From a virus, in IMG/VR virus record IMGVR_UViG_3300005836_000009, positions 1 to 47,300 of that record: a stretch of DNA of 47,300 nucleotides. One strand, written 5' to 3'. Positions 25,139 to 33,443 of this stretch are shown here, piece by piece. A model generated the notes under the pieces. The model ran no database searches, was not told the origin of the DNA, and saw only the letters and a program-made list of their open reading frames with translations. The translations under genes were made by a program, and so were the position numbers. Every line of letters starts with the position of its first letter. Within the stretch, counting starts at the first letter, position 1.

Positions 25139-25440
25139 TGGCAACAAGCGATCAGGTAGATGTTGGTACAGTAGCAGTAAAAGTAGTTGCAGCACGATCA
25201 GCTAATGTCGGTTTTGGCCGTCCAAATAGAGTTGCGCCGGTTAGATATGTAACAGTAAAAAATCTTGGTTCTGCGGTTGCTTATTTAGGAGGAGCAGATG
25301 TAACTACTGACAACGGGATACCTATAAATGTAAACGGAACTTTTAACTTTCAGTTGTCTGGCTTTGATGAAATTTGGGCTTGCACAGTAAATTCTACTGC
25401 AACAATTTCATATATTGAAACAGGTTCAGAACTAAATTAG
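25138..25440 (+). CDS. small tail structural protein
   Basis: A 100-residue protein, beta-rich, with PVRYVTVKNLGSAVAYLGG and a DNGIPINVNGTFNFQLSG segment. This pattern is common to short phage structural proteins that carry a single beta sandwich and sit next to fibres. There is no enzyme motif. It is coupled to the small gene before it and lies 3 bases before the receptor-binding candidate. A helper or adaptor role at the tail tip is the best guess. Confidence 0.6.
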   Translation: MATSDQVDVGTVAVKVVAARSANVGFGRPNRVAPVRYVTVKNLGSAVAYLGGADVTTDNGIPINVNGTFNFQLSGFDEIWACTVNSTATISYIETGSELN

Positions 25441-25443
25441 TTT

Positions 25444-28400
25444 ATGCCTCCGGTTAATGACAATCTCGCTAATGCGAGAGTAATTACTGCCAATATTTCT
25501 TATACTGGAGAAACCACTGTAGGAGCAACTAATGAAGGCTCACCTTCAACTCCAGGAGATGAAGCCTACGATTATGATGATGTTGCTGTTTGGTATCGTC
25601 TAGAGTGGGGAGCTACTGGTAAATGGCGCGTTAAAGTCACTAACGCTACTAACATATTTTACCCAAGCTATAATTCGTATAGTAGCTACGGCAGTAGATT
25701 ATATAACCTTACAACAGACCCCCCTAGCGATATTGGCGATCTTTCTGGAGTATATGAAGATACTCCTCGCTCTCCATATACTAGTCAAGGATATATAGGT
25801 GGCAATGATACAAGTCAAACGGCTGAACATACTGCTGGAACTGTATATTATATTAGATTTGGTGCAGCTCAATCAAACGGGTATCCATATACTCAATGGA
25901 CAGGAACTTATGATATTGAATTTGAGTTTATTACAGCTCCTTATAACCCTGGCTCTCCTGCTGCAAATGATGATATGTCTACCGCTCAATTGCTTGCTAT
26001 ACCTAGTGGGTCAATAGCAGGAACAACGCATGGAGCGCCTACTGATGTGGGTAGTGCTTGGTATAGATGGGAACCCGCTGTAGATGTAGTTTTAAAGATA
26101 ACAATAGAAGGAACAGAAAATAATGGCTGGATGCCGTATGGGGATATGTATCATTTGGACGGTGCTGATCCACCAACAAGTTATGCAGATTTGAGTAACG
26201 ATGGCTGGTATCAGTATCTAGGAGATAAAGATCCTAATACCGGAATGCCTTTAAATCCTGGCTATGCTTCATTCGCATTACAAGGCGGCGAAGTATATCT
26301 TATGGAAGTATATGATAACGATTATATTTTCAATAGTGATTTTACAATTCAGACACAATCTGGCTTAGAGCCTTCAAATGATAGAATCGAAAATGCTACA
26401 GTCATTAGCCCATCAACTAGATGGCCGCAAGTTATTAATAGCACCACTGTTAATGGCTCACAAGATTATGATGAAGTAATTAATTGGGACGGATCAATGA
26501 CGCCTTCAGTATGGTATATCCTTGATAATCAAGGACCGGGGGCAATGAACTTAAAAATAGAATCTCTCACTGATGGTTGGGATGTTATGTTTGAAACATA
26601 TTATAAAACTTCTGATCATACTCAGATGGGAGTTACTGGGATGGATCAATTAACTCAGGATGGATTCAGAACAACAAAAGACACACACTTAGGTTATTTA
26701 GATCTATCTAACTATGCGATGTATTATGGATTCGAAACAAACAATCCCGCTTCAAGCGATTACGCTTGGGACCCTTTGGTGGGCGGTGAAAAATTCTATA
26801 TCAGAGTTATAGGATATAACGGCGATGGTCAATATGATGCAGGAAGCTTTAGACTAACAGCTTTTGTTGCTCCACCAGCAGTTTGTCTTGATGCTATTGA
26901 TTATCTTAATCCAGATTCAACTACAGCGTCTATTGTTAGTGGAAATGTTAGAGAGACTCAATTTATACCGGAGGATCAGGGAGGCGTGGCTCCTCACACT
27001 CCGAAGCATTATTCAGGATGGTTGGATGAACAAGTTGCAACATTGATTATTCCGGGGGAAGATATAGCTGATAGCCCCGGACTCTACTCCGTTACTATCA
27101 AGTATAAAAACTCTACCTATGCCTATCAATGGGTGGCGGGATTCAGGCGTAATGGGCAGCCGCTAGAACCGGGAGCAGAGATGAATGCTACCCCTGATTC
27201 TACAGAGTGGATGACAATGATGGCTGGAGCTCCAAATCCAAACGAAATAGATATGCTTAGATTCTTGCCTGTACAGCCCGGAGATGAAATTCAAGTGGTT
27301 GTTTCATATAACGATTATGATAATTCCCCGACTGACCACATGGACGTATATCAAGTTTGTTTCCAGAGAATGCTTGAAGCAGTAGAAGCTCCTGCATATT
27401 CACAGCTTACTATTCCTGATTATCCTATGGGAACAACGTCGAGCGACATGGGAACAAATGATCAGCAGGGCGACTTGATGATCTACAAGGACGTAGCTCC
27501 GACCTACACAAGTCACAGGTCCACGAACGCCGACCTCGTGGTGACAGACGATGGAGTGCTGTGGTGCTTGGCTTCGTGGTCATGTGATGGATTCTCAGGC
27601 AGTCGAATCGGGCCTGTGCTCCAGAAGTGGGACCCGTCATCACCGGGATGGCAGATCGTGAACGATGATATTGGCGGGTTCGGTGTGAAGAGAGCTTATG
27701 GTGCTACCCACGACAACATGAATGGCTGGACATTATCTATTGATACTGACGGTGAAGATATTTGGGTTTGTTACAGCGTTGATGGTGGACAAAACTTTTT
27801 GCCGGATACCACTAGCTATTCGACGCATATCAAAGTACGAAAATATGATGTTAGCGGTAACTCATGGAGCGATGTAGGTAGCCCGTTCCATGGAAGTCGC
27901 AGCGATGTGGGTAGCACAAAACCGGGAGAGAATGCTATAGCTGTGGCTGGAGACTGGGGAGAGACTCCTATTATTCGTGTCTCTCCTGCTGGTGTACCTT
28001 GGGTTGTTTTTACTGATGCTTATTGTCCCGCTTCTTCTCCAGAAGATTTTGGTTTCTGGCAAATGCGTCATTATGTTGCGCGGTGGACAGGATCAACCTG
28101 GGACGTACAAGTTCTTCCAGGGCCATATGAATCTGATGATGATTATACTGTTCATAAAGTACAGGCAGAAAGCTGCTCATTAGGAGCTACTGCAAGCTCA
28201 ACAACATATTTAGGTGTATCTTGCGTTGAAGATACACAAACAACATTTGCTACTGACACAATTAGTTTTACACCAGCAGCAGGAAAGTGGTGTTTTAAAG
28301 GAAGACTAGCTTTGGATTATGTGTCTGGCGGTAGTTGTGGAATTGAAGTAGAGATGCGGAAAAATGGTAATATTGTTCCATTCGCTGGTGGCTTATTTTG

Positions 28401-29640
28401 GTACATTGCTTTGCGAAGCACAGATATGGATTGGACAAGAACATATAGATTTAACGAGCTATATGTTGATTGCAATGGATCTGATGTAATATCTATTAGA
28501 ATGAGAGTTACAGGAACAGGAGTATGTCATGCATATCTAGATGAAATTGTCTATATAGATGCTCATCGAGTAGAAGAGAATAAAGGTTTTGGTTTTAATG
28601 CTAGATTCAGTGATGATGGTCAGCCACAAGGTATGTTATACATGCATAAAATAGAAGATGTGGGTTTAGGAGAAAATCCCGGTGTTCTTTATATGACTGC
28701 TTATACACGTCCATTCCTTACTATCGCAGAGAGAAATGCCGCTACTCCTCCTTTGGGTTGGGCTTCTATGGAAGCGCTTGATGATGCTACTGTTGGAACT
28801 GACAGCATGGTTCTTCCACCAGAAACAGATGGAAATTATTTATGGAATTGGCAGACATGGATATATTCAGAGTGGGACGGTTCACAATGGGTAAAAAAAT
28901 GGGATCAACTCATTGAAGAGAATGCAAGGAATCATGTCTATGTTAAAACTGCATACGATTCAATCGCCTCAACTCCACCTCTAGGCCATGCTCAACAAGG
29001 TTTTGGTGGTTGCACAGATGGTATAAATAATTACATGACAGCCAACCTCTTTGGTGGGCAGGCTTTTGGTTTCTTTGGCGATACTATCGTTGCTCTAAAA
29101 ATTGGAGCGGAAGGGTTTGAACCATTTACTGACGGACCACCAGGGGCACTACAGGGGCCAGGCTATCCACAAGGAACTGTGTTTGGGCTTAGTGGGTTTA
29201 GTGGTTGGAGTTGGGATTCTGGTGGAAGGAGTATTCATGTTGATGTTAATGAGAATGCTTGGTTGGCATGGAATGGTACCGAGGGAGCAACGTTTAATTA
29301 TTCTGACTTCGTTGCTGTAGCGGCAAATAATAATATGACAACTCAGTTAGCCGGTTTGTCAGGTTGGTATGCCGCAGCAGATGAAAATGAATCATTAGGA
29401 CAAGATAATGCTTATATGCCCATTGGTCATGTGGTATCTTCTCCGAATGGAGACACGGTATACATCCTATTTGATACGTATATTTGGAGTGACGGCACAG
29501 GAGCCGCAGAACCATATACATTTGGTGTTTATGAATGCCCCGTTTTGCCAGATAATAAAATACCATTAATTCCAGTTTTTCTTGGAGCAGTAGATTTTAC
29601 TAGAATTAAGTTTCGCAGCTTCCAAAGAGGCGATGCTTAA
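25444..29640 (+). CDS. large modular tail protein, receptor-binding candidate
   Basis: A 1398-residue protein at the end of the tail operon. Residues 1-475 hold three related modules that start with a (N/S)-(D)-(N/R)-x-x-(N/E)-A motif and contain a later VWYRLE or AWYRWE strand, like PPC-type (bacterial pre-peptidase C-terminal) beta sandwiches. Residues about 650-900 and 1045-1380 look like beta-propeller blades with Trp- and Asp-rich turns. A Cys-containing jelly-roll-like domain (about 905-1040) seems inserted between them. The last 17 residues match the small gene at 24980. Bases 27421-27660 count to about 56 percent G+C, unlike the rest, so part of the propeller was probably exchanged. 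Sugar binding or cleavage is plausible but no catalytic set was identified. Confidence 0.65.
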   Translation: MPPVNDNLANARVITANISYTGETTVGATNEGSPSTPGDEAYDYDDVAVWYRLEWGATGKWRVKVTNATNIFYPSYNSYSSYGSRLYNLTTDPPSDIGDLSGVYEDTPRSPYTSQGYIGGNDTSQTAEHTAGTVYYIRFGAAQSNGYPYTQWTGTYDIEFEFITAPYNPGSPAANDDMSTAQLLAIPSGSIAGTTHGAPTDVGSAWYRWEPAVDVVLKITIEGTENNGWMPYGDMYHLDGADPPTSYADLSNDGWYQYLGDKDPNTGMPLNPGYASFALQGGEVYLMEVYDNDYIFNSDFTIQTQSGLEPSNDRIENATVISPSTRWPQVINSTTVNGSQDYDEVINWDGSMTPSVWYILDNQGPGAMNLKIESLTDGWDVMFETYYKTSDHTQMGVTGMDQLTQDGFRTTKDTHLGYLDLSNYAMYYGFETNNPASSDYAWDPLVGGEKFYIRVIGYNGDGQYDAGSFRLTAFVAPPAVCLDAIDYLNPDSTTASIVSGNVRETQFIPEDQGGVAPHTPKHYSGWLDEQVATLIIPGEDIADSPGLYSVTIKYKNSTYAYQWVAGFRRNGQPLEPGAEMNATPDSTEWMTMMAGAPNPNEIDMLRFLPVQPGDEIQVVVSYNDYDNSPTDHMDVYQVCFQRMLEAVEAPAYSQLTIPDYPMGTTSSDMGTNDQQGDLMIYKDVAPTYTSHRSTNADLVVTDDGVLWCLASWSCDGFSGSRIGPVLQKWDPSSPGWQIVNDDIGGFGVKRAYGATHDNMNGWTLSIDTDGEDIWVCYSVDGGQNFLPDTTSYSTHIKVRKYDVSGNSWSDVGSPFHGSRSDVGSTKPGENAIAVAGDWGETPIIRVSPAGVPWVVFTDAYCPASSPEDFGFWQMRHYVARWTGSTWDVQVLPGPYESDDDYTVHKVQAESCSLGATASSTTYLGVSCVEDTQTTFATDTISFTPAAGKWCFKGRLALDYVSGGSCGIEVEMRKNGNIVPFAGGLFWYIALRSTDMDWTRTYRFNELYVDCNGSDVISIRMRVTGTGVCHAYLDEIVYIDAHRVEENKGFGFNARFSDDGQPQGMLYMHKIEDVGLGENPGVLYMTAYTRPFLTIAERNAATPPLGWASMEALDDATVGTDSMVLPPETDGNYLWNWQTWIYSEWDGSQWVKKWDQLIEENARNHVYVKTAYDSIASTPPLGHAQQGFGGCTDGINNYMTANLFGGQAFGFFGDTIVALKIGAEGFEPFTDGPPGALQGPGYPQGTVFGLSGFSGWSWDSGGRSIHVDVNENAWLAWNGTEGATFNYSDFVAVAANNNMTTQLAGLSGWYAAADENESLGQDNAYMPIGHVVSSPNGDTVYILFDTYIWSDGTGAAEPYTFGVYECPVLPDNKIPLIPVFLGAVDFTRIKFRSFQRGDA

Positions 29641-29643
29641 CTA

Positions 29644-29652
29644 TGCTATAAT
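29644..29652 (+). promoter_or_regulatory. extended -10 promoter giving a predicted leaderless mRNA
   Basis: TGCTATAAT is a perfect extended -10 (TG at 29644, TATAAT at 29647-29652). Standard spacing puts the first RNA base at 29659, the A of the ATG of the MerR-like gene. No Shine-Dalgarno exists upstream. The same TGCTAnnnT to ATG spacing of 15 bases occurs before the helicase gene at 44330. Confidence 0.65.
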
Positions 29653-29658
29653 ATAATT

Positions 29659-29898
29659 ATGAATGAAGAAAGAATGTATTCTATCGGGGAAGTTGCCGAA
29701 GAACTCAATCGTGTTCCGCATACATTAAGAATATGGGAATACCATAACCGTCTGCCCAAAAATCTGCTACCATCTAGGGACGAAAGAGGCTGGAGATGGT
29801 GGTCAGAAAGTCAACTCAATGATCTTAAACAATGGGTTATTGACGAAGACATGCGACCGGGGAAAGGGCTAATAACAACAGGTAAAAACAAGGAGTGA
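29659..29898 (+). CDS. MerR-like helix-turn-helix regulator
   Basis: A 79-residue protein made of a single winged helix-turn-helix: MYSIGEVAEELNRVPHTLRI, then WEYHNRLP, then a wing with RGWRWWSESQL. This is the MerR/excisionase-type fold used to bind DNA. It lacks the C-terminal sensor part of full MerR proteins. It starts a short unit with the lysozyme-like gene and has its own promoter just after the long tail operon, so it may control lysis timing or late genes. No integrase is present in the window, so excisionase use is not supported. Confidence 0.75.
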   Translation: MNEERMYSIGEVAEELNRVPHTLRIWEYHNRLPKNLLPSRDERGWRWWSESQLNDLKQWVIDEDMRPGKGLITTGKNKE

Positions 29899-29902
29899 TT
29901 CT

Positions 29903-30262
29903 TTGAGAAAACTGATTGCCTCAATAGCAATTATAATCTCATCATTTTTTATAGTTAAACCAGTTACAGCAGGAAGTAATGCAGAATCAGCGAAGTTTGC
30001 AATTAATTTATATTGGTGTGGAAAAGTTAAAAAGCGCTGTCAAACAGGCGATGAAGCTTTTAGAGTGGCCGGTTGTGAAACCGGAGGAACATATAATATC
30101 TATGCCCGCAATGGACAATACTTGGGCATATTCCAGATGGGAAGTCATGAGCGAGCTCGCTTTGGGCATGGCTGGAATGTTTGGGACCAAGCAAAAGCGG
30201 CACATAAATATTATGTACTTGCAGGAGGCTGGCAACCTTGGACTTGTCGTTGGGCAGCTTAA
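29903..30262 (+). CDS. secreted lysozyme-like / transglycosylase-like protein
   Basis: A 119-residue protein. Residues 1-23 form a signal peptide (basic start, hydrophobic core, VTA before the cleavage site). The mature 96 residues resemble the Rpf/lysozyme-like fold: GCETGG with the probable catalytic Glu59, then YLGIFQMG, and a late W-x-x-W-x-C; four cysteines could form disulphides outside the membrane. It would cut cell-wall glycan. The start is TTG 29903, 7 bases after AAGGAG. Export by the host Sec system would let it act without a holin. It could be an endolysin or an accessory wall enzyme; I cannot decide. Confidence 0.7.
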   Translation: MRKLIASIAIIISSFFIVKPVTAGSNAESAKFAINLYWCGKVKKRCQTGDEAFRVAGCETGGTYNIYARNGQYLGIFQMGSHERARFGHGWNVWDQAKAAHKYYVLAGGWQPWTCRWAA

Positions 30263-30460
30263 ATGCTAAAGCAAGAAGAAGAAGTAAAAGGAATGTATCG
30301 AGCGTACATTGAACTTTGGGCTTGTAAAAATACAAATACACAAAGAGAAAAAGATATATTACATGGGGCTATTTTAGCTTATGGCCGCGTCCTTGGATTT
30401 AATGCTGTTAAAGTCTACAAGGATATGGAAATGGCTAAGAATAAATATATTACGATATAA
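30263..30460 (+). CDS. 65-residue hypothetical protein
   Basis: Begins at the base after the stop of the lysozyme-like gene. The protein is helical, with a Glu/Lys-rich start and AYGRVLGFN in the second half, one Cys and no membrane segment. An internal ATG at 30293 is an alternative start. It ends by overlapping the convergent minus-strand gene by 11 bases, so it closes the plus-strand late block. Function unknown. Confidence 0.45.
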   Translation: MLKQEEEVKGMYRAYIELWACKNTNTQREKDILHGAILAYGRVLGFNAVKVYKDMEMAKNKYITI

Positions 30461-31022
30461 CGGCCCACTTCTCTTCAAATATTTTTTGATTAACATCAAA
30501 GGCATCTTGCTCGCCAAATTGCTTCATTGTTAATCCTCCACCATCTTTGTGACAAACAAGAACTCGTTCTTGTAAGATTGTATCTCTGCCTAGAAGATCT
30601 AACCTTTTAATAAGATCATCATCTTCAAAATATCCTGGCCAAAATCTTTCATCAAAAAAATCTTCTGATTGAAATTCTTTAACTTCTTCATAAATTTTTC
30701 TAGGTATTGAGAAAAAACATCTAGGATTATTATCTCTTGGTTCTGGAGTAATTGTAGGCACACTAATATGGTCTTCAAAAAGCATATAGTCTAACTTTCC
30801 ATCAATTATTTCTGTATCGTTATTAATAACGAACATAAAATCTCCACTAGCTTGCGTTAGACCTTGATTTACTGCTGCTCCATATCCTAGTACATCCACA
30901 ATTATTATTAACTCAGCCTTCTTACTCTTAGATCTATTTATAGATTCTAGACAAGTTCGCAAAGCATCTCTTGCCCCCGGAACATCTAGATGAGGAATTA
31001 TTATACTGATTGAGCTATGCAT
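30450..31022 (-). CDS. GT2-family glycosyltransferase
   Basis: A 190-residue enzyme with the GT-A plan. The first strand reads ISIIIPHLDVPGARDALRTC, followed by GAAVNQGLTQASGDFMFVIN with the metal-binding NNDTE, and a late WPGYFEDDDLIKRL segment, the classical (E)DD catalytic or acceptor motif. No membrane segment, so cytoplasmic. It is the last gene of the minus-strand block and overlaps the stop of the methyltransferase before it. With that methyltransferase it probably acts on the same glycan. Donor and acceptor unknown. Confidence 0.8.
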   Translation of the reverse strand: MHSSISIIIPHLDVPGARDALRTCLESINRSKSKKAELIIIVDVLGYGAAVNQGLTQASGDFMFVINNDTEIIDGKLDYMLFEDHISVPTITPEPRDNNPRCFFSIPRKIYEEVKEFQSEDFFDERFWPGYFEDDDLIKRLDLLGRDTILQERVLVCHKDGGGLTMKQFGEQDAFDVNQKIFEEKWAVIS

Positions 31023-31564
31023 ATAAATTCTGGCTCGTTTCTTGTTTGTCTTTCTGCTTTGATTATTTTAAAACCTGGTGGCGATAGTTCTTCTGGTGTT
31101 TCAAACACTACATGATGAACTGAGTGTAATGTATCATCTGCTGGCACGACCGCGTAAAATAATCCTTCGGGCCTTATAACTCTTGCAATTTCTATCAATA
31201 CTTCATCTACATTAACTACATGTTCTAGACTATGGTGAGCAAACACATTATGAACACTATTATTGCTTAGAGTTCTTAGAGCAGTTAGCATATCTAATTC
31301 CCATTTAACTGCTGGCATGGGGATAGATTGTAATTTTTCATAATTAATATCTACTGCTAAAACATAAATATTATTTTCAACAAAGGCTCTTGTTGATGCT
31401 CCATCCCCACAGCCCAAATCCAAAACATGAATTGTTGTTAAATAGCCAATACAATCTAACGCTGCTTGTCTTCCCATCTCTTCAAAATCGCTACCAACCT
31501 CATAACACCATGTATCAAGATTATGGAGAATGCTTTCTTCTGGACTAATTTGCGCTTTAATCAA
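31001..31564 (-). CDS. class I SAM-dependent methyltransferase (Methyltransf_11-like)
   Basis: It shows motif I VLDLGCGDGAS, an acidic post-II strand LAVDIN, and HHSLEHVVNVDEVLIEIARV, typical of small-molecule or sugar methyltransferases. The longest frame starts at TTG 31573, but AGGAG abuts that codon; TTG at 31564 has the right 9-base gap and gives 187 residues. It lies between another methyltransferase and a GT2, so O-methylation of a sugar or a capping step on a glycan is likely. DNA methylation is unlikely since no target-recognition part or NPPY motif is present. Confidence 0.75.
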   Translation of the reverse strand: MIKAQISPEESILHNLDTWCYEVGSDFEEMGRQAALDCIGYLTTIHVLDLGCGDGASTRAFVENNIYVLAVDINYEKLQSIPMPAVKWELDMLTALRTLSNNSVHNVFAHHSLEHVVNVDEVLIEIARVIRPEGLFYAVVPADDTLHSVHHVVFETPEELSPPGFKIIKAERQTRNEPEFICIAQSV

Positions 31565-32114
31565 AGAATACAACTCCTATGCCAGATAGATCAGGCCATT
31601 TACTTTTGCCAATTATTTCTAAAGTATCGTGTTCTTCTTTAATCTCAGCCCAAAGTTTTTCCACTTCAATTGGTTGTCCATCCCAAGGCGGATGAGGAAG
31701 AATATCATGGAAGGCAACAATACCTCCTTTGTTAATCATTGGGCTATAGTTAACCCAATCCGATTTTACTCCATTGTATGAATGGTCAGCATCTATAAAT
31801 ATCCAATCATAAGGCGCAAAATCTTTTGCTTTTTGAATAGCTTCTTGTGTTTCACTATAACCATTATAAAATTCAACACGAACTTTGTTAGCCGCCCATT
31901 TTGGATACAGGTCTTTATTAACATGTTGATTATCTATTGAAACAATAGTCGCTCCATGAGAAGCTTGTGTTATCCAATGATAAAGAGTGCCGCCATTATA
32001 TGTTCCTATTTCTAAAATTCTCATAGGAGCTCGCTTCTTATACAAATCAAGAAATGCTGAAAATTCATCTTCATGTTGATTAATAGGTACAGGAGTATCT
32101 TCTATGAGGCCCAA
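31557..32114 (-). CDS. class I methyltransferase (Methyltransf_24 / TylF-like)
   Basis: A 185-residue enzyme with ILEIGTYNGGTLYHW as SAM-binding motif I, IVSIDNQH as the acidic second strand, and DWIFIDADHSYNGVKSDW, the hallmark DADH-x-Y of the Methyltransf_24 group, which includes sugar O-methyltransferases and cephalosporin hydroxylase-like proteins. A C-terminal GGIVAFHDI supports it. The start appears to be TTG 32114, with the upstream glycosyltransferase ending 10 bases inside. This again points to a decorated glycan. Confidence 0.75.
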   Translation of the reverse strand: MGLIEDTPVPINQHEDEFSAFLDLYKKRAPMRILEIGTYNGGTLYHWITQASHGATIVSIDNQHVNKDLYPKWAANKVRVEFYNGYSETQEAIQKAKDFAPYDWIFIDADHSYNGVKSDWVNYSPMINKGGIVAFHDILPHPPWDGQPIEVEKLWAEIKEEHDTLEIIGKSKWPDLSGIGVVFFD

Positions 32115-32830
32115 TTTAAATTCTTTCGTATTTCTTCAGGAGCATGCATCCTAATTGCTTTACCAAATTTAGTTGGAATAGTAGGGTGCAAATTTATGCT
32201 ATCTTCTGCCCATTTAAGCCACACATTGTTATACCAATCATCGGTATTAAATTCATGTGAATGCTCAAATGTTTCTATCTTTTTTTTCATTTGTTCATCT
32301 GTTCTTACATAAGACATATGATGCATTTCAGCATTAGTATTTATCATAGTGCCTGCATCTGGTTGTCTTTTTTCTATAAATCTTTTATTAGTTTTAATAG
32401 CTATAACTGGGTTATCATGTTGTTTTGGTGTAAGTAAAAATTCTGGTGTTTTCCAGTATACAGACATATATGGACAAACAATAATTTCATTTCTAGTTTG
32501 TTTCATTTGTCCAACAAGACGCCCGATATCAAAGGCTGTATAAAATTCATCCGCATCTACTATCAATGCCCAATCTATTTCTTCGCGCTGAAGTAATTCT
32601 AAACCAAAATTAAATTGTGTAGCTTGATCGGGCCATTCATCAATAATCGTTTCTCCATATATATTGTGTGTTCGAGCTAATGCCCAAGTATGATCCATAC
32701 TATAATTCCCGCGCCAAGGCTTTTTCGATATTAAAACAATATGAGGAAAATTAAAGCCGTCAAATTGTTTGATACAGGGAACTATAAAGTCTGGCTCATT
32801 AAAGGCTACAGTTATTATTCCAATTCTCAT
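32102..32830 (-). CDS. GT-A type glycosyltransferase (Glyco_tranf_2_4-like)
   Basis: A 242-residue protein beginning MRIGIITVAFNEPDFIVP and holding the metal-binding LIVDADEFYTAF near residue 90. A later Met-His-His-Met-Ser-Tyr stretch is typical of this class, in which a distal His helps bind metal or donor. It has no signal or membrane segment. No Shine-Dalgarno precedes the ATG; instead a stable hairpin (32836-32863) ends 5 bases before it. It lies just downstream of the collagen-like gene, so that protein is an attractive acceptor, though untested. Confidence 0.75.
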   Translation of the reverse strand: MRIGIITVAFNEPDFIVPCIKQFDGFNFPHIVLISKKPWRGNYSMDHTWALARTHNIYGETIIDEWPDQATQFNFGLELLQREEIDWALIVDADEFYTAFDIGRLVGQMKQTRNEIIVCPYMSVYWKTPEFLLTPKQHDNPVIAIKTNKRFIEKRQPDAGTMINTNAEMHHMSYVRTDEQMKKKIETFEHSHEFNTDDWYNNVWLKWAEDSINLHPTIPTKFGKAIRMHAPEEIRKNLNWAS

Positions 32831-32835
32831 GAGAT

Positions 32836-32863
32836 AGGAAGGGCACCGGCAAATGCCCTTCTT
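32836..32863 (-). terminator. hairpin between collagen-like and glycosyltransferase genes
   Basis: The arms 32836-32845 and 32854-32863 pair over 10 positions (one G-T) around an 8-base loop. There is no T-run after it on the minus strand, so it would be a terminator without U-tail, as is common in actinobacteria, or an attenuator that covers the start region of the gene at 32830. Confidence 0.5.
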
Positions 32864-32872
32864 GTTTCCTTT

Positions 32873-33430
32873 CTAACCAGAACCCTGTGGGGAACACTTG
32901 CCCGATGGATTAACTGCATATCCTGTAGGACAACCCATTAGGTAATACTTCTTGATGATTGTAACATGGACGGTACGCTTAATAACCGTAGGCTTTAACT
33001 TAATAACCTTGGTAATCGTACCAGTAAATCCTGCTACACCTCTTGGACCTTGTGGACCTATATCTCCCTTATCGCCCTTGGGACCAATTGGCCCTGCTGG
33101 ACCGGGAACAGTTGAAGCCGAACCTGCTGGCCCTGCTGGTCCCTGTGAGCCGGGATCGCCCTTGTCACCTTTTGCACCTGTTTCTCCTGCTGGACCCGCT
33201 GGCCCTGCTGGACCTTCTGCTCCTGCTGGTCCCGCTGGACCCTGTTCTCCTACAGGAACATTGATACAAAAGTTGTGCTGGTGTCCGTTGTTATTATCAC
33301 TACCGTTGCCCTCAATAGGCGGTCCAGTGACACCACACACTTGCGTTGTATCTCCTCCTGCCCCTGCAAGCGCAGGCACAATCAAAAGTGCAATAGCCGC
33401 AAGAGTAGCAGGCATGATATATCTTCTCAT
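32873..33430 (-). CDS. secreted collagen-like protein
   Basis: A 185-residue protein with a signal peptide (MRRYIM, a hydrophobic core, then Ala-Leu-Ala before the cut near residue 22). Two cysteines and an Asn/His-rich part precede 23 Gly-X-Y triplets, with one interruption after the 14th; many are GPA, and GDK triplets favour triple-helix pairing. The last 50 residues are beta-like and basic with two more cysteines, perhaps a trimerisation head. AAGGAG precedes ATG. Phage collagen repeats are usually in tail fibres without signal peptides; a Sec signal is unusual and means export to the envelope or outside. It lies amid glycosyltransferase genes. Function unknown. Confidence 0.8.
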   Translation of the reverse strand: MRRYIMPATLAAIALLIVPALAGAGGDTTQVCGVTGPPIEGNGSDNNNGHQHNFCINVPVGEQGPAGPAGAEGPAGPAGPAGETGAKGDKGDPGSQGPAGPAGSASTVPGPAGPIGPKGDKGDIGPQGPRGVAGFTGTITKVIKLKPTVIKRTVHVTIIKKYYLMGCPTGYAVNPSGKCSPQGSG

Positions 33431-33443
33431 TTATTCTCCTTAT

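Noticed and set aside
29659-29898. Excisionase of a temperate phage
   Set aside because: The fold would allow it, but no integrase, attachment site or immunity repressor is visible in the window.
31001-32114. DNA methyltransferases protecting the phage genome
   Set aside because: Neither enzyme has the N/D-PP-Y/F/W motif or a cytosine-methylase PC motif; motifs fit small-molecule or sugar methylation.
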